From NCBI GenBank assembly GCA_944324205.1, contig CALUVK010000010.1, forward strand, positions 1-19,496: DNA of 19,496 nt, in the 5' to 3' direction. A model generated the notes under the pieces. It saw only the letters and a program-made list of their open reading frames with translations, had not been told where the DNA came from and ran no database searches. Positions 1 through 7,184 of this stretch are shown one piece after another; within the stretch, counting starts at the first letter, position 1, and every line of letters starts with the position of its first letter. The position numbers and the translations under genes were made by a program. The DNA is from Candidatus Gastranaerophilales bacterium (lineage in GTDB: Bacteria > Cyanobacteriota > Vampirovibrionia > Gastranaerophilales > Gastranaerophilaceae).

Positions 1-966
1 GGTTAGAGTATCGTAAAGTTTTTGCGTAATCTCACCGGCTTTTTCCATGCCTGAAGGAAAGCAGATTTCTTTACCGTGGTCAACTACTTTGCCGACAGGC
101 GAAAGTACTGCAGCTGTTCCGCAAAGGGCGCATTCTGCGAAATCTTTTACTTCCGCAAAATAGACTTCTCTTTCTTCCGTTTTTAAGCCTAAATAATGTT
201 CTGCAACATACATTAAAGAACGTCTTGTAATTGAAGGCAGAATTGTTGAAGATTTCGGTGTAACAACCCTTTTATCTTTAGTAACAAAAATAATATTAGC
301 ACCGCCAGTTTCTTCTACCTTGGTTCTTGTTGCGGAGTCAAGATACATATTTTCATTATAGCCCTGTTTATGTGCATCAACTATCGGATGAAGGCTCATT
401 GCATAGTTTAAGCCGGCTTTTATATGCCCTGTTCCATGAGGAGCAGCTCTATCAAAATCAGGAACTCTTAAAGTAATTGGTTTAGCTCCGCCTTTAAAAT
501 AAGGACCTACAGGGGACGTGAATATTCTAAATTGGAATTCCGAAGCCGGTTTTACTCCCATTACCGGGTTTATACCAAACATATATGGTCTTATGTATAA
601 AGAAGCTCCCGAACCGTATGGAGGAACATAGTCTATATTTTTTTTCACGGTTTCAACTACTGCTTCTATAAATCTGTCCTCCGGGAATACCGGCATCTCA
701 AGATAACTGCAGGAATCAGCCATTCTCTGTGCATTCAAATCCGGTCTGAAGCATACGACTTTTCCATCAATAGTTCGATAGGCTTTCATTCCTTCAAAGC
801 AAGTCTGAGCATATTGCAAGACGCAAGCGCATTCGTTCATAACAATATTTTCATCTGTTATAATAGCACCTTCATCCCATTTGCCATCTTGATAATTAGC
901 TACAAATCTGTAATCGGTTTTTATATAACCAAAACCTAAATTGGCCCAATCAATATTCTTTTCCAT
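1..966 (-). CDS. ilvE: Branched-chain amino acid aminotransferase, C-terminus cut by window edge
   Basis: PLP-dependent transaminase interconverting leucine, isoleucine and valine with their 2-oxo acids, using glutamate/2-oxoglutarate in the cytoplasm. I translated 322 residues from ATG 966 with no stop before base 1. The family is usually about 340-360 residues, so only the last few dozen are missing. Type II BCAT features are visible: QYAQTCFEGMKAYR near residue 51, the RPDLNAQRM segment near 74-82, the PLP-lysine context GTGHIKAGLNYA with K183 as the likely Schiff-base lysine, and the VEETGGANIIF phosphate-binding segment near 217-227. The start is supported by AAGGAG at 972-977. A TATAAT hexamer at 988-993 could be the -10, but the -35 is poor. 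It is read alone after the rpsP terminator. Confidence 0.93.
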   Translation of the reverse strand, partial: MEKNIDWANLGFGYIKTDYRFVANYQDGKWDEGAIITDENIVMNECACVLQYAQTCFEGMKAYRTIDGKVVCFRPDLNAQRMADSCSYLEMPVFPEDRFIEAVVETVKKNIDYVPPYGSGASLYIRPYMFGINPVMGVKPASEFQFRIFTSPVGPYFKGGAKPITLRVPDFDRAAPHGTGHIKAGLNYAMSLHPIVDAHKQGYNENMYLDSATRTKVEETGGANIIFVTKDKRVVTPKSSTILPSITRRSLMYVAEHYLGLKTEEREVYFAEVKDFAECALCGTAAVLSPVGKVVDHGKEICFPSGMEKAGEITQKLYDTLT

Positions 967-1051
967 ACTGTCTCCTTCGATAATAATATTATATAATAAA
1001 AAAAGGAGTTTTATATTTTAATAAAACTTATAAGTATAAAAATAACATAAT

Positions 1052-1084
1052 AATACCGGACAAATAAAATATTTGTCCGGTATT
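1052..1084 (-). terminator. Rho-independent terminator downstream of rpsP
   Basis: A perfect 14-bp inverted repeat (1052-1065 with 1071-1084, loop 1066-1070) containing CCGGAC/GTCCGG. On the minus strand it is followed by a T-rich stretch. It sits just after the rpsP stop and separates rpsP from ilvE. Confidence 0.85.
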
Positions 1085-1106
1085 TATTATATTTTCAAGA
1101 CAAAAT

Positions 1107-1487
1107 TTAAGCTTCAACAGGAGCTTCTTCTGTAGTCGTTTCAGCTTCAGCAGCCTGAGCCGCTTCTTCAGCTTTTTTTGCTTCTTCTTCAGCCTTTTTA
1201 GCTTGAGCTTTTTTAGATAATTTAACAGTTTCTTTCTTTTTGTAGTTTAAAGAACCATCTTCATTACAGTTTGTAATCAAGTATTTAACAGTTTCTGTCG
1301 GTTGTGCACCTTTTGAAACCCAAGAAAGAGCAGATTCTTTGTTTAATTTCATTTCTTTCGTCTTAGGATTATACCATCCTAATTCTTCTACAGGTCTGCC
1401 TTCTCTTTTAGTTGTAGAATTGATAACAATTATTCTGTAAGATGGATTTTTTTTAGCTCCGGTCCTTTTTAATCTAATTTTTAACAT
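1107..1487 (-). CDS. rpsP: 30S ribosomal protein S16 with acidic/alanine-rich C-terminal tail
   Basis: Small-subunit ribosomal protein S16. The N-terminal 80 residues carry the family signature (MLKIRLKRTGAKKNPSYRI, then RPVEELGWYNP and SKGAQPTETV). The protein has 126 residues against roughly 80-90 in most bacteria. The extra residues (about 88-126) form a Lys/Glu/Ala tail ending TTTEEAPVEA, which is likely disordered. The start is ATG 1487 with AGAAGGA shortly upstream. In many bacteria rpsP heads rpsP-rimM-trmD-rplS; here it appears monocistronic, because a strong terminator follows and ilvE is next. Its 150-base leader may be structured (see the separate entry). Confidence 0.95.
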   Translation of the reverse strand: MLKIRLKRTGAKKNPSYRIIVINSTTKREGRPVEELGWYNPKTKEMKLNKESALSWVSKGAQPTETVKYLITNCNEDGSLNYKKKETVKLSKKAQAKKAEEEAKKAEEAAQAAEAETTTEEAPVEA

Positions 1488-1594
1488 TTGTTTTTCCTTC
1501 TATTACTTTTGTTACGTGAATGGCACAAATGAACTTGAAACATCTGTCCCTAGCCGCTACTATACAAGGGGTTTAGAGGATTAACCCGAGTATA
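1488..1594 (-). promoter_or_regulatory. rpsP leader and candidate promoter
   Basis: The minus strand carries TATACT (1589-1594) as a possible -10 without a convincing -35. Just after it lies a small hairpin (GGGTT, 9-nt loop, AACCC), then CGGCTAGGGAC at 1546-1556, then the Shine-Dalgarno. The CGGCTAGGG block resembles one in the rpsL leader (6959-6970). The promoter call is weak; the leader motif is a direct observation. Confidence 0.3.
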
Positions 1595-1639
1595 TTTAAT
1601 AAATAACCATAAAAATGCCTTAAAATCAAGTAATTGTTT

Positions 1640-2284
1640 CTATATGTTAAAACTTTTTCTGGAACCTTCTTCGTGATATACACCACCACCGCAAATTGTT
1701 TCTATAACTTTTAGTACAAACTCTCTTGAAGCATCTGTGTTATTTAAGAAAAATTCTCTATTTGAAAGGTGTTTTATTTTAAAAATGGAATTTTGTGTTT
1801 TATCAGCTGGAACATAAAGTGAAGCGACCTCTTTATCTAGAAGAATTTCCATCATATCTTTTCTGGAGGTAATTCCTTCCATAAGTTCGTTATAATTACC
1901 ATTTATAGCCATAATACGGCCGGAAAACATTGGCGGTGCGCTTTCCCTGAAAAGAGCTTGCGGCTCATAGTTACAACGGGTTGTTAAGCTTATTGTATGC
2001 CATAAAATGTTGATAACTACGACCGTTTTATCTTTATCATAATCTACATATATATTTTGTGTTGTAATTCCTCTTGAAGCAAAAGATTGTTTTAAAGTGT
2101 CTGTTATAGCTTTTAGATTATCGATCATTTCAACGAAAATTTCCGCAGTATTCAAAGTTGCGTGCTGATAGTCTAAAAATTGCTTATACATATGTGTAGA
2201 AACCAGGCCTATGCGCTCTTGAATTAGTGTGGATTTTCGAGAAGATGTCTCGGAATTATTAAAACTTTCGTAGCCTTTACTCAA
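1640..2284 (-). CDS. Hypothetical protein, 214 residues, family not recognised
   Basis: I do not recognise this family. It is a soluble, mixed alpha/beta protein without a signal peptide or membrane segment. A Ser/Thr-rich N-terminus is followed by a helical stretch (about 25-70), a central beta-like part (IYVDYDKDKTVVVINILWHTISLTTRCNY near 78-105) and a C-terminal helix ending in VIETICGGGVYHEEGSRKSF. The start codon is TTG 2284. The choice is supported by a perfect AAGGAGG at 2295-2301, ten bases upstream, with no competing ATG. It is divergent from the small ORF at 2453 and lies 150 bases upstream of rpsP without an obvious terminator, so read-through into rpsP is possible. Confidence 0.75.
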   Translation of the reverse strand: MSKGYESFNNSETSSRKSTLIQERIGLVSTHMYKQFLDYQHATLNTAEIFVEMIDNLKAITDTLKQSFASRGITTQNIYVDYDKDKTVVVINILWHTISLTTRCNYEPQALFRESAPPMFSGRIMAINGNYNELMEGITSRKDMMEILLDKEVASLYVPADKTQNSIFKIKHLSNREFFLNNTDASREFVLKVIETICGGGVYHEEGSRKSFNI

Positions 2285-2386
2285 ACTTATAAAGCCTCCT
2301 TATATAATTTTACACTCAAACTGATATCAATGTAAACAAACTTATGTAAATTTTTGTAACAATTTTACAGAAAAAGTGTTACTAAC

Positions 2387-2416
2387 TTGAAAAATGTGGA
2401 ATGTAAAAAGTATAGA
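2387..2416 (+). promoter_or_regulatory. Candidate promoter for the 28-residue ORF
   Basis: TTGAAA (2387-2392), 18-bp spacer, TATAGA (2411-2416). The predicted start near 2423 would leave a leader of about 30 nt that includes the strong Shine-Dalgarno at 2436-2442. Confidence 0.4.
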
Positions 2417-2452
2417 GTAATAGGTTAGCCTTAAGAAAGGAGATAGTAAATT

Positions 2453-2539
2453 ATGGAAATTCTTAATTTAATATTATTTGGATGTGTATTCTATCTTGCA
2501 TTAATTGGAATACCAAGCTTATGCGAAAAAAAACATTAA
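2453..2539 (+). CDS. Putative 28-residue single-pass membrane peptide
   Basis: A short ORF, ATG 2453 to TAA 2537-2539. It starts MEILNLILFGCVFYLALIG and ends with a short polar tail, SLCEKKH. AAAGGAG (2436-2442) lies ten bases upstream and a plausible promoter lies further upstream. One hydrophobic helix (about residues 3-22) with a Lys/Lys/His C-terminus is what small membrane proteins or type I toxin-like peptides look like, but nothing identifies a function. It ends four bases before the 3' end of the convergent 1095-residue gene. Evidence is the translation signals and the coherent hydrophobic pattern. I see no homology. Confidence 0.5.
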   Translation: MEILNLILFGCVFYLALIGIPSLCEKKH

Positions 2540-2543
2540 TATC

Positions 2544-5500
2544 TTAGTTGAGGAGACGTGATAATTTGCCGTCAGAAGAAGCAAGGGCAAGCTTTTGCTC
2601 TTCTGATTGGATGTTGACTGCTGTTATTTCTTCTTTTTTTACAATATCAATAAATAATTTTTCAAATAGGATATAGATTATTTTAGCTTGATTATTATAT
2701 TTTTGAAGCATTGCAAGTGTATCATTTATAATAAGCAAAGCTTCTTCAATATTATTTTCTATAAGTTTAAGTTTTGCCATAAAATATTTAGCAAGTGTTA
2801 ATATATTAAAAATTGCAGAATGCTCTGATTTTTCAATTATATCAAGGTATATGCTACTGGCTTTCTTTATAAGTCCAATATTAGCATATGAATATGCAAT
2901 TAAAAGATCGCAGAATAGTTCTAACTGATATTGATGAATATCAGAAGCTAAAAGTTTTGCTTGGTAAATATTTTGTGCAAACGCTTTATAATCATTTTTA
3001 TGCGCAGAAAATTCTTGTAAAATAAGATATATAACTTTTGAAAAAGCGGATGCATTTTCTATATCAGATGGAGCATAGTCACTTCCACTCAGAAATTCTT
3101 GAATTGCGGTAATTGCGTCTTTATCAGGAAGGTCGTAACCAATAGAATTCTTTACAATATCAAAAAATTCATTTATATCATTATCCATAAGAAAAAGTTT
3201 AGCAAATCCGGCAAGTCTGAAAGTTTCTGCAATATGTTCTGTAAAGAAATCGAGAGAAAAGCTTGCTGGCTTTATTTTCTCTAAAATCTCCGGTTTTAGG
3301 ACTCCAGCCAAATCTTTAGCAACTTCTGTACATTGAGCGAAATCTCCAATATTAAACAGGATTTCTATATTTATTAAAGATAAAAGTAAAAACCTTGTAT
3401 TTATTGCTCCATCTACAATAAGAGTCGGGTGTTCCATGCGGCTTAAAATATTATGAAGAAGCGTGAGAGCTTCGGTATAGTTAGATGAAATTAATGCTCC
3501 TTGTAGCATAAGATTTGAAAGTTTTACAATTTTATCATTATCACCTTCTTGAATGGCATCCATTAAAAGCACTTTTTCAATAGAATAAATTTTTTCTGGG
3601 GAATAACCATACAATGTAAGTAATATATTTTGAAAAACTTCTTTTTTGTTATTTTCAATATCTTCTTCTGAAATATTTTTTTCGATGTGTTCTATAAGTG
3701 ATAAAAATCCAAGACAATTTTTTAAATAAGCATCATAATCTCCAGAATTCATAGCGAATTGTGAATTACGCCAAAGCAGCAGGTATTCTTCTTTGAATAA
3801 TGCGAGTTTCCCCATTGTAAGAAGCATTAAAGTATCGTCTAGCTCTTTTCCTATTTTAGAAAGTATATTTTTACACAAAAATTCTAAAGCTTGTTTTTTT
3901 AAAGAAGCGTCCAGTATTGGTTTAATAAGATTGTAATTGTTTATATGGATTACGTTTTCTTTTATATATGCAAAACCTGCTTGTTCAAGAATTTTTGCGT
4001 TTTTTTTGACCTCTTTAATACCAAGTGTTTCAAGCAGCTTGAAATCCAATCTTGCACCTAAGCAGGCCGAATAAGCTAAAATCATTGAAATCTCGCTGTT
4101 TGCCCCGATATGTTTTAATCTTGCCTTAAGAAGTCCATTTAGATCATTGGGGAGCACGATAGAGTTATTGTTTCTTATCAGCAGCCTGTTTTCAAAGTTT
4201 ATTAATATTTCTTTTTCTGTTAAATATTTCAAGGCATTATTGTAATACAATAGAGAACCGTTAAAATTCGCTTTTATTTTTTCAAAATAAAACGAGTTTA
4301 TAAAATCAGAGGCTTCTTCTTTGATTGTTGATAAAATAGTCTCAATGGATGTTTTTTGAAGAACATACTCGCTGTAGTTATCTGTTCTTAAAAGATTTTT
4401 GATTTTGGAATGAAGAGCTGTTTCGCTTTCTGTGACAAATACAAAATTAACATTTATGTTTTTAAATCGGTCAAAATATAGCTCTAATGTTTGAATGGAA
4501 GTATCATCCATATATTCAAAACCTTCAATGATTATAATACAGTTTTTTAATGAAGCTAAGAAGTTACCAAAATCTTCCATATAAGCAAATCGTGCATCTT
4601 CTGGAGAAGCTGCTTTTCTGGGTTTTGCAATTAATAATTCTTGTAAATTATTAAAACTTTTGTTGTTAAAATTTGGTAGGGAATTTGTTTTTGTGACAGG
4701 TAGTCCATAGTAGTCTTTGAAAATTTCAGACAAAACTCCCCATGGTTTGTAGTTTAATTCTTCAGTACAGGCTACATGAATAACTTTAAACCCTTTTTCT
4801 TTATAAAAATTATATATGTCTGCCGTCGAAACTTCTAACGGATGTGTGCTTCGTAAGGCAATTATTTTATTATTATCAATGTTATCAAATAAATTTATTG
4901 CCGATGCTTTTTTAAACTTACATTTTGCATTAATGTCAAATACTTTAAAGCTATAAATATCATCACTATCTTCTAATTTTTGTTTGGGAATGTCTCTTAT
5001 ATTAACCACAGGGGTGTTCTCTTCTGTTTTGTCTGTTGGAGGTAAGACATAGTTTTCCAAAAGAATTTCGTAAAACATTACACTTTTGCCATCTTTTTCT
5101 ATAGAGTAGAGAGAATCTGTTTTATAATCTTTATTTATACAATCATAAGTATATTGATCAAGAATAATTTGCATACCTCGCAAATAAGTTTTTTCTTCTT
5201 TTTTTACATTTAACAATTTGACGTTATTTTCAAGATTGCTTTCTTCCAGTAAATTTTCTGCTCTCTTTTTTATGATAGTAATATTAAGTCTCAAAGGTGT
5301 TCCAAGTTCTTTGATGGCTTTACTATTTATATTTGCAAAAGCATTTATAATCTTTATAGCAAGTCTTACTGCCTTATTGACAGAGGTTGGAAAAGACAGT
5401 TCTTTATTGAAATTAATTACAAAAATATCATTATAAATAATAACTTGCCCTTCTATAGATTTTAATTGTGCAGTTAAAAGATTTTTTAAACGAAAATAGA

Positions 5501-5831
5501 ATTTTGAAAATAATTCTTGTGAGCCTAAAAGTTTTCTTATTCCTTTTAAAGCTGAAAATTTTATAACCATTGATGCAAATTCATCGGTTTCGCATTCTTG
5601 GTAAGCAATGCTATTTTTAACAGGAAAGCCGCATTTACATTTTTCTTGAGTTGTTGAAATTGTTTTTCCGCATTTTGAGCATTTTGTTAAAATTATGTAA
5701 CCACACTTTTTACAGACTGCGCTCTCGTTTAGATTGTGACAATTAGGGCATTCCAGAACGAGCACCTTGTGACAATGAGGACATATTGTAGTATTATCAG
5801 CTATATTTTTATGACACTTAGGACATTCCAT
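2544..5831 (-). CDS. Large multidomain protein: N-terminal zinc ribbons, degenerate cyclase-like region, P-loop-less ATPase remnant, helical repeats
   Basis: 1095 residues. Three Cys4 zinc-ribbon modules open the protein (C3/C6/C17/C20, C28/C31/C40/C43, C51/C54/C65/C67). Residues about 85-260 resemble a class III nucleotide cyclase fold (AVRLAIKIINAF followed by GTPLRLNITI, like the AvrAAlam...G.plrvriGi part) but lack the metal-binding FADI-type motif. Residues about 310-480 resemble the AAA/STAND ATPase that follows cyclases in cyclase-ATPase-TPR regulators. NCIIIIEGFEYMDDTSIQTL (430-449) matches a Walker B region, yet where a GxxGxGK[ST] P-loop should be (about 321-340) the sequence is IIALRSTHPLEVSTADIY. 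The rest is alpha-helical, consistent with TPR-like repeats. No membrane segments are seen. I infer a non-catalytic sensor or scaffold descended from such regulators. A TATAAT seven bases before ATG 5831 suggests a leaderless mRNA. Confidence 0.8.
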   Translation of the reverse strand: MECPKCHKNIADNTTICPHCHKVLVLECPNCHNLNESAVCKKCGYIILTKCSKCGKTISTTQEKCKCGFPVKNSIAYQECETDEFASMVIKFSALKGIRKLLGSQELFSKFYFRLKNLLTAQLKSIEGQVIIYNDIFVINFNKELSFPTSVNKAVRLAIKIINAFANINSKAIKELGTPLRLNITIIKKRAENLLEESNLENNVKLLNVKKEEKTYLRGMQIILDQYTYDCINKDYKTDSLYSIEKDGKSVMFYEILLENYVLPPTDKTEENTPVVNIRDIPKQKLEDSDDIYSFKVFDINAKCKFKKASAINLFDNIDNNKIIALRSTHPLEVSTADIYNFYKEKGFKVIHVACTEELNYKPWGVLSEIFKDYYGLPVTKTNSLPNFNNKSFNNLQELLIAKPRKAASPEDARFAYMEDFGNFLASLKNCIIIIEGFEYMDDTSIQTLELYFDRFKNINVNFVFVTESETALHSKIKNLLRTDNYSEYVLQKTSIETILSTIKEEASDFINSFYFEKIKANFNGSLLYYNNALKYLTEKEILINFENRLLIRNNNSIVLPNDLNGLLKARLKHIGANSEISMILAYSACLGARLDFKLLETLGIKEVKKNAKILEQAGFAYIKENVIHINNYNLIKPILDASLKKQALEFLCKNILSKIGKELDDTLMLLTMGKLALFKEEYLLLWRNSQFAMNSGDYDAYLKNCLGFLSLIEHIEKNISEEDIENNKKEVFQNILLTLYGYSPEKIYSIEKVLLMDAIQEGDNDKIVKLSNLMLQGALISSNYTEALTLLHNILSRMEHPTLIVDGAINTRFLLLSLINIEILFNIGDFAQCTEVAKDLAGVLKPEILEKIKPASFSLDFFTEHIAETFRLAGFAKLFLMDNDINEFFDIVKNSIGYDLPDKDAITAIQEFLSGSDYAPSDIENASAFSKVIYLILQEFSAHKNDYKAFAQNIYQAKLLASDIHQYQLELFCDLLIAYSYANIGLIKKASSIYLDIIEKSEHSAIFNILTLAKYFMAKLKLIENNIEEALLIINDTLAMLQKYNNQAKIIYILFEKLFIDIVKKEEITAVNIQSEEQKLALASSDGKLSRLLN

Positions 5832-5838
5832 ATTTTAA

Positions 5839-5844
5839 ATTATA
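5839..5844 (-). promoter_or_regulatory. -10 element placing transcription start at the ATG of the 1095-residue gene
   Basis: TATAAT on the minus strand ends seven bases before ATG 5831. Standard spacing puts +1 within one or two bases of the start codon. No Shine-Dalgarno is present, and the -35 is not convincing. Confidence 0.4.
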
Positions 5845-5900
5845 GTCTAAAAAGAGAGTTTATACCATAATATACATAGATGAACGACTCAATATTTAAT

Positions 5901-5945
5901 AAAAAATAACCTGTTTACCAGAGAGAGGTAAGCAGGTTATTTTTT
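5901..5945. terminator. Bidirectional terminator after rpsG
   Basis: A long inverted repeat: AAAAAATAACCTG and TTACC on the left arm, GGTAA and CAGGTTATTTTTT on the right, loop 5920-5926, one non-Watson-Crick pair (5914/5932). T runs flank the stem in both orientations. It ends the rpsL-rpsG transcript on the minus strand and separates it from the next minus gene. Confidence 0.88.
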
Positions 5946-5957
5946 AATAAATAAAAA

Positions 5958-6428
5958 TTAATATCTGTAATGTGCAAATGCCTTATTAGCTTCTGCCATT
6001 CTGTGGGTATCTTCACGTTTTTTACAAGCAGCTCCGTTGCCGTTAGAAGCATCAATAATTTCGTTTGCTAGTTTTTCAACAAAAGATTTTCCACTTCTGT
6101 TCTTTGCAGCAGAGATGATATTAGAAGATGCCAGTGCAAAACCTCTGTCAGGTTTTACATCAATAGGTACCTGGTAAGTTGAACCACCGATACGTCTTGC
6201 CTTAACTTCTAATAAAGGAGTTGCATTTGTAACAGCTTTTTGGAATACTTCCAATCCTTTTTCATTAGTTCTTTCTTCAACTTTTGAAATTGTTGAATAG
6301 AATATTTTTTCAGCAAGTGACTTTTTACCGCGTCTCATAATTCTGTTGATAAATTTAGAAACATCAACGCTGTTGTAAATAGGGTCAGCTGCAGGAATTC
6401 TTTTTTCCGGTTTAGATCTTCTAGACAT
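5958..6428 (-). CDS. rpsG: 30S ribosomal protein S7
   Basis: Primary 16S rRNA-binding protein of the 30S head. It has 156 residues, the normal bacterial length, with the signatures MSRRSKPEKR, VSKFINRIMRRGKKSLAEKI and GGSTYQVPIDVKPDR and the C-terminal KREDTHRMAEANKAFAHYRY. The ATG overlaps the rpsL stop as TAATG, and its AAAGGAGGTAAG Shine-Dalgarno is encoded by the last codons of rpsL (KGGKK), so translation is coupled. A strong terminator follows; fusA and tuf, the usual next genes of the str operon, are not here. Confidence 0.98.
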   Translation of the reverse strand: MSRRSKPEKRIPAADPIYNSVDVSKFINRIMRRGKKSLAEKIFYSTISKVEERTNEKGLEVFQKAVTNATPLLEVKARRIGGSTYQVPIDVKPDRGFALASSNIISAAKNRSGKSFVEKLANEIIDASNGNGAACKKREDTHRMAEANKAFAHYRY

Positions 6429-6811
6429 TATTTCTTACCTCCTTTAGCTCTCTTAGCCCCGTATTTAGAACGGCTTTGTGTTCTGTTTGCAACACCTGCT
6501 GTATCTAAAGTACCGCGAACAATGTGATATCTAACACCAGGAAGGTCTTTAACCCTTCCGCCTCTAATAAGAACAACGCTGTGTTCTTGAAGGTTGTGTC
6601 CGATACCCGGGATATAAGAAGTTACTTCAAATCCGTTAGTAAGTCTGACTCTGGCAACCTTTCTCAAAGCAGAGTTTGGTTTTTTAGGGGTTGTTGTGTA
6701 AACCCTTGTACATACGCCGCGTCTTTGTGGACATTCCATTAAAGCCGGCGATTTGGTTTTGTCTTTTAGCTTTTTACGTTCTGAACGCACAAGCTGGTTC
6801 ATAGTAGGCAT
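6428..6811 (-). CDS. rpsL: 30S ribosomal protein S12
   Basis: Decoding-centre protein S12, 127 residues. The two conserved loops are intact: TTTPKKPNSALRKVARV, containing the lysine linked to streptomycin sensitivity (E. coli K42), and RGGRVKDLPGVRYHIVRG, with the K87/D88 site. This is the wild-type, streptomycin-sensitive sequence pattern. The start is ATG 6811 with AAAAGGAG upstream. It is the first gene of a two-gene operon with rpsG, read from a near-consensus promoter at 7008-7036 through a structured leader of about 190 nt. Confidence 0.98.
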   Translation of the reverse strand: MPTMNQLVRSERKKLKDKTKSPALMECPQRRGVCTRVYTTTPKKPNSALRKVARVRLTNGFEVTSYIPGIGHNLQEHSVVLIRGGRVKDLPGVRYHIVRGTLDTAGVANRTQSRSKYGAKRAKGGKK

Positions 6812-6871
6812 AATTTTTCTCCTTTTACCTATTCTTTTGTAAACTGTGCCATATAGAATTGTTTGATTAAG

Positions 6872-7001
6872 AAAAAAAAATAATCTTTAAAAATTCTTTC
6901 GGCTTTTCGGGATTGACATTTTTAATTTATTCAATAATAAAAGTTGCTGTTTTATCCCGACCCTAAGCCGTCAAATCCGGCAAGAAAATTTCGACTAGGG
7001 T
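6872..7001 (-). promoter_or_regulatory. Structured rpsL leader with two competing stems
   Basis: Two RNA folds on the minus strand share one segment. Stem 1: 6992-7001 (ACCCTAGTCG) pairs with 6960-6970 (CGGCTTAGGGT), 10 bp including one G-U, starting at the predicted first nucleotide. Stem 2: 6954-6970 (CGGCTTAGGGTCGGGAT) pairs with 6900-6913 (ATCCCGAAAAGCCG), 13 bp with an internal loop. A T9 run at 6872-6880 follows stem 2 at a distance. The shared 6960-6970 segment makes the folds exclusive, as in attenuators. The G-U pair in stem 1 works only in the minus-strand RNA. Function is inferred. Confidence 0.5.
6913..6940 (+). promoter_or_regulatory. Candidate plus-strand promoter antisense to the rpsL leader
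   Basis: TTGACA (6913-6918), 16-bp spacer, TAATAA (6935-6940). Transcription from about 6947 would run antisense to the rpsL leader and could continue into yidC as a leader of about 240 nt. It matches consensus well but is unsupported otherwise and may be fortuitous in AT-rich DNA. Confidence 0.35.
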
Positions 7002-7007
7002 ATCTTA

Positions 7008-7036
7008 ATCGTAGGACGAACATGTTTTTGTGTCAA
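7008..7036 (-). promoter_or_regulatory. rpsL-rpsG promoter
   Basis: A perfect TTGACA (7031-7036), 17-bp spacer and TACGAT (7008-7013). The predicted start is about 7001, exactly where stem 1 of the leader begins. Confidence 0.75.
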
Positions 7037-7097
7037 TAAATTCAACAAACTCTGTGTAACAAATTGTAATGAACTAACGTGTTTAATTTTTCTATTA

Positions 7098-7148
7098 TTG
7101 ACTTGGTATTTTATTTACAGTATTTTGGAATTGTACGTTTGTACAATT
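7098..7148 (+). promoter_or_regulatory. yidC promoter with inverted repeat at the start site
   Basis: TTGACT (7098-7103), 17-bp spacer, TATTTT (7121-7126), predicted start near 7133. A perfect 8-bp inverted repeat AATTGTAC-gttt-GTACAATT (7129-7148) lies over the start, followed by TTT. It could be an operator or a short 5' hairpin. Confidence 0.5.
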
Positions 7149-7184
7149 TTTGTTATTAGATATATAAAATTTAGGGAAGAGGAC

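Noticed and set aside
2573..2605. Hairpin as a plus-strand terminator after the small ORF
   Set aside because: There is an 11-bp bulged stem but no T tract, and it lies within the coding 3' end of the convergent gene.
6900..7060. Known riboswitch in the rpsL/yidC intergenic region
   Set aside because: I compared from memory with guanidine, cyclic-di-GMP, SAM and other consensus cores and found no matching conserved core.
7098..7184. N-terminal extension of YidC from ATG 7098
   Set aside because: It overlaps the promoter -35 and the inverted repeat; a good Shine-Dalgarno marks ATG 7185.
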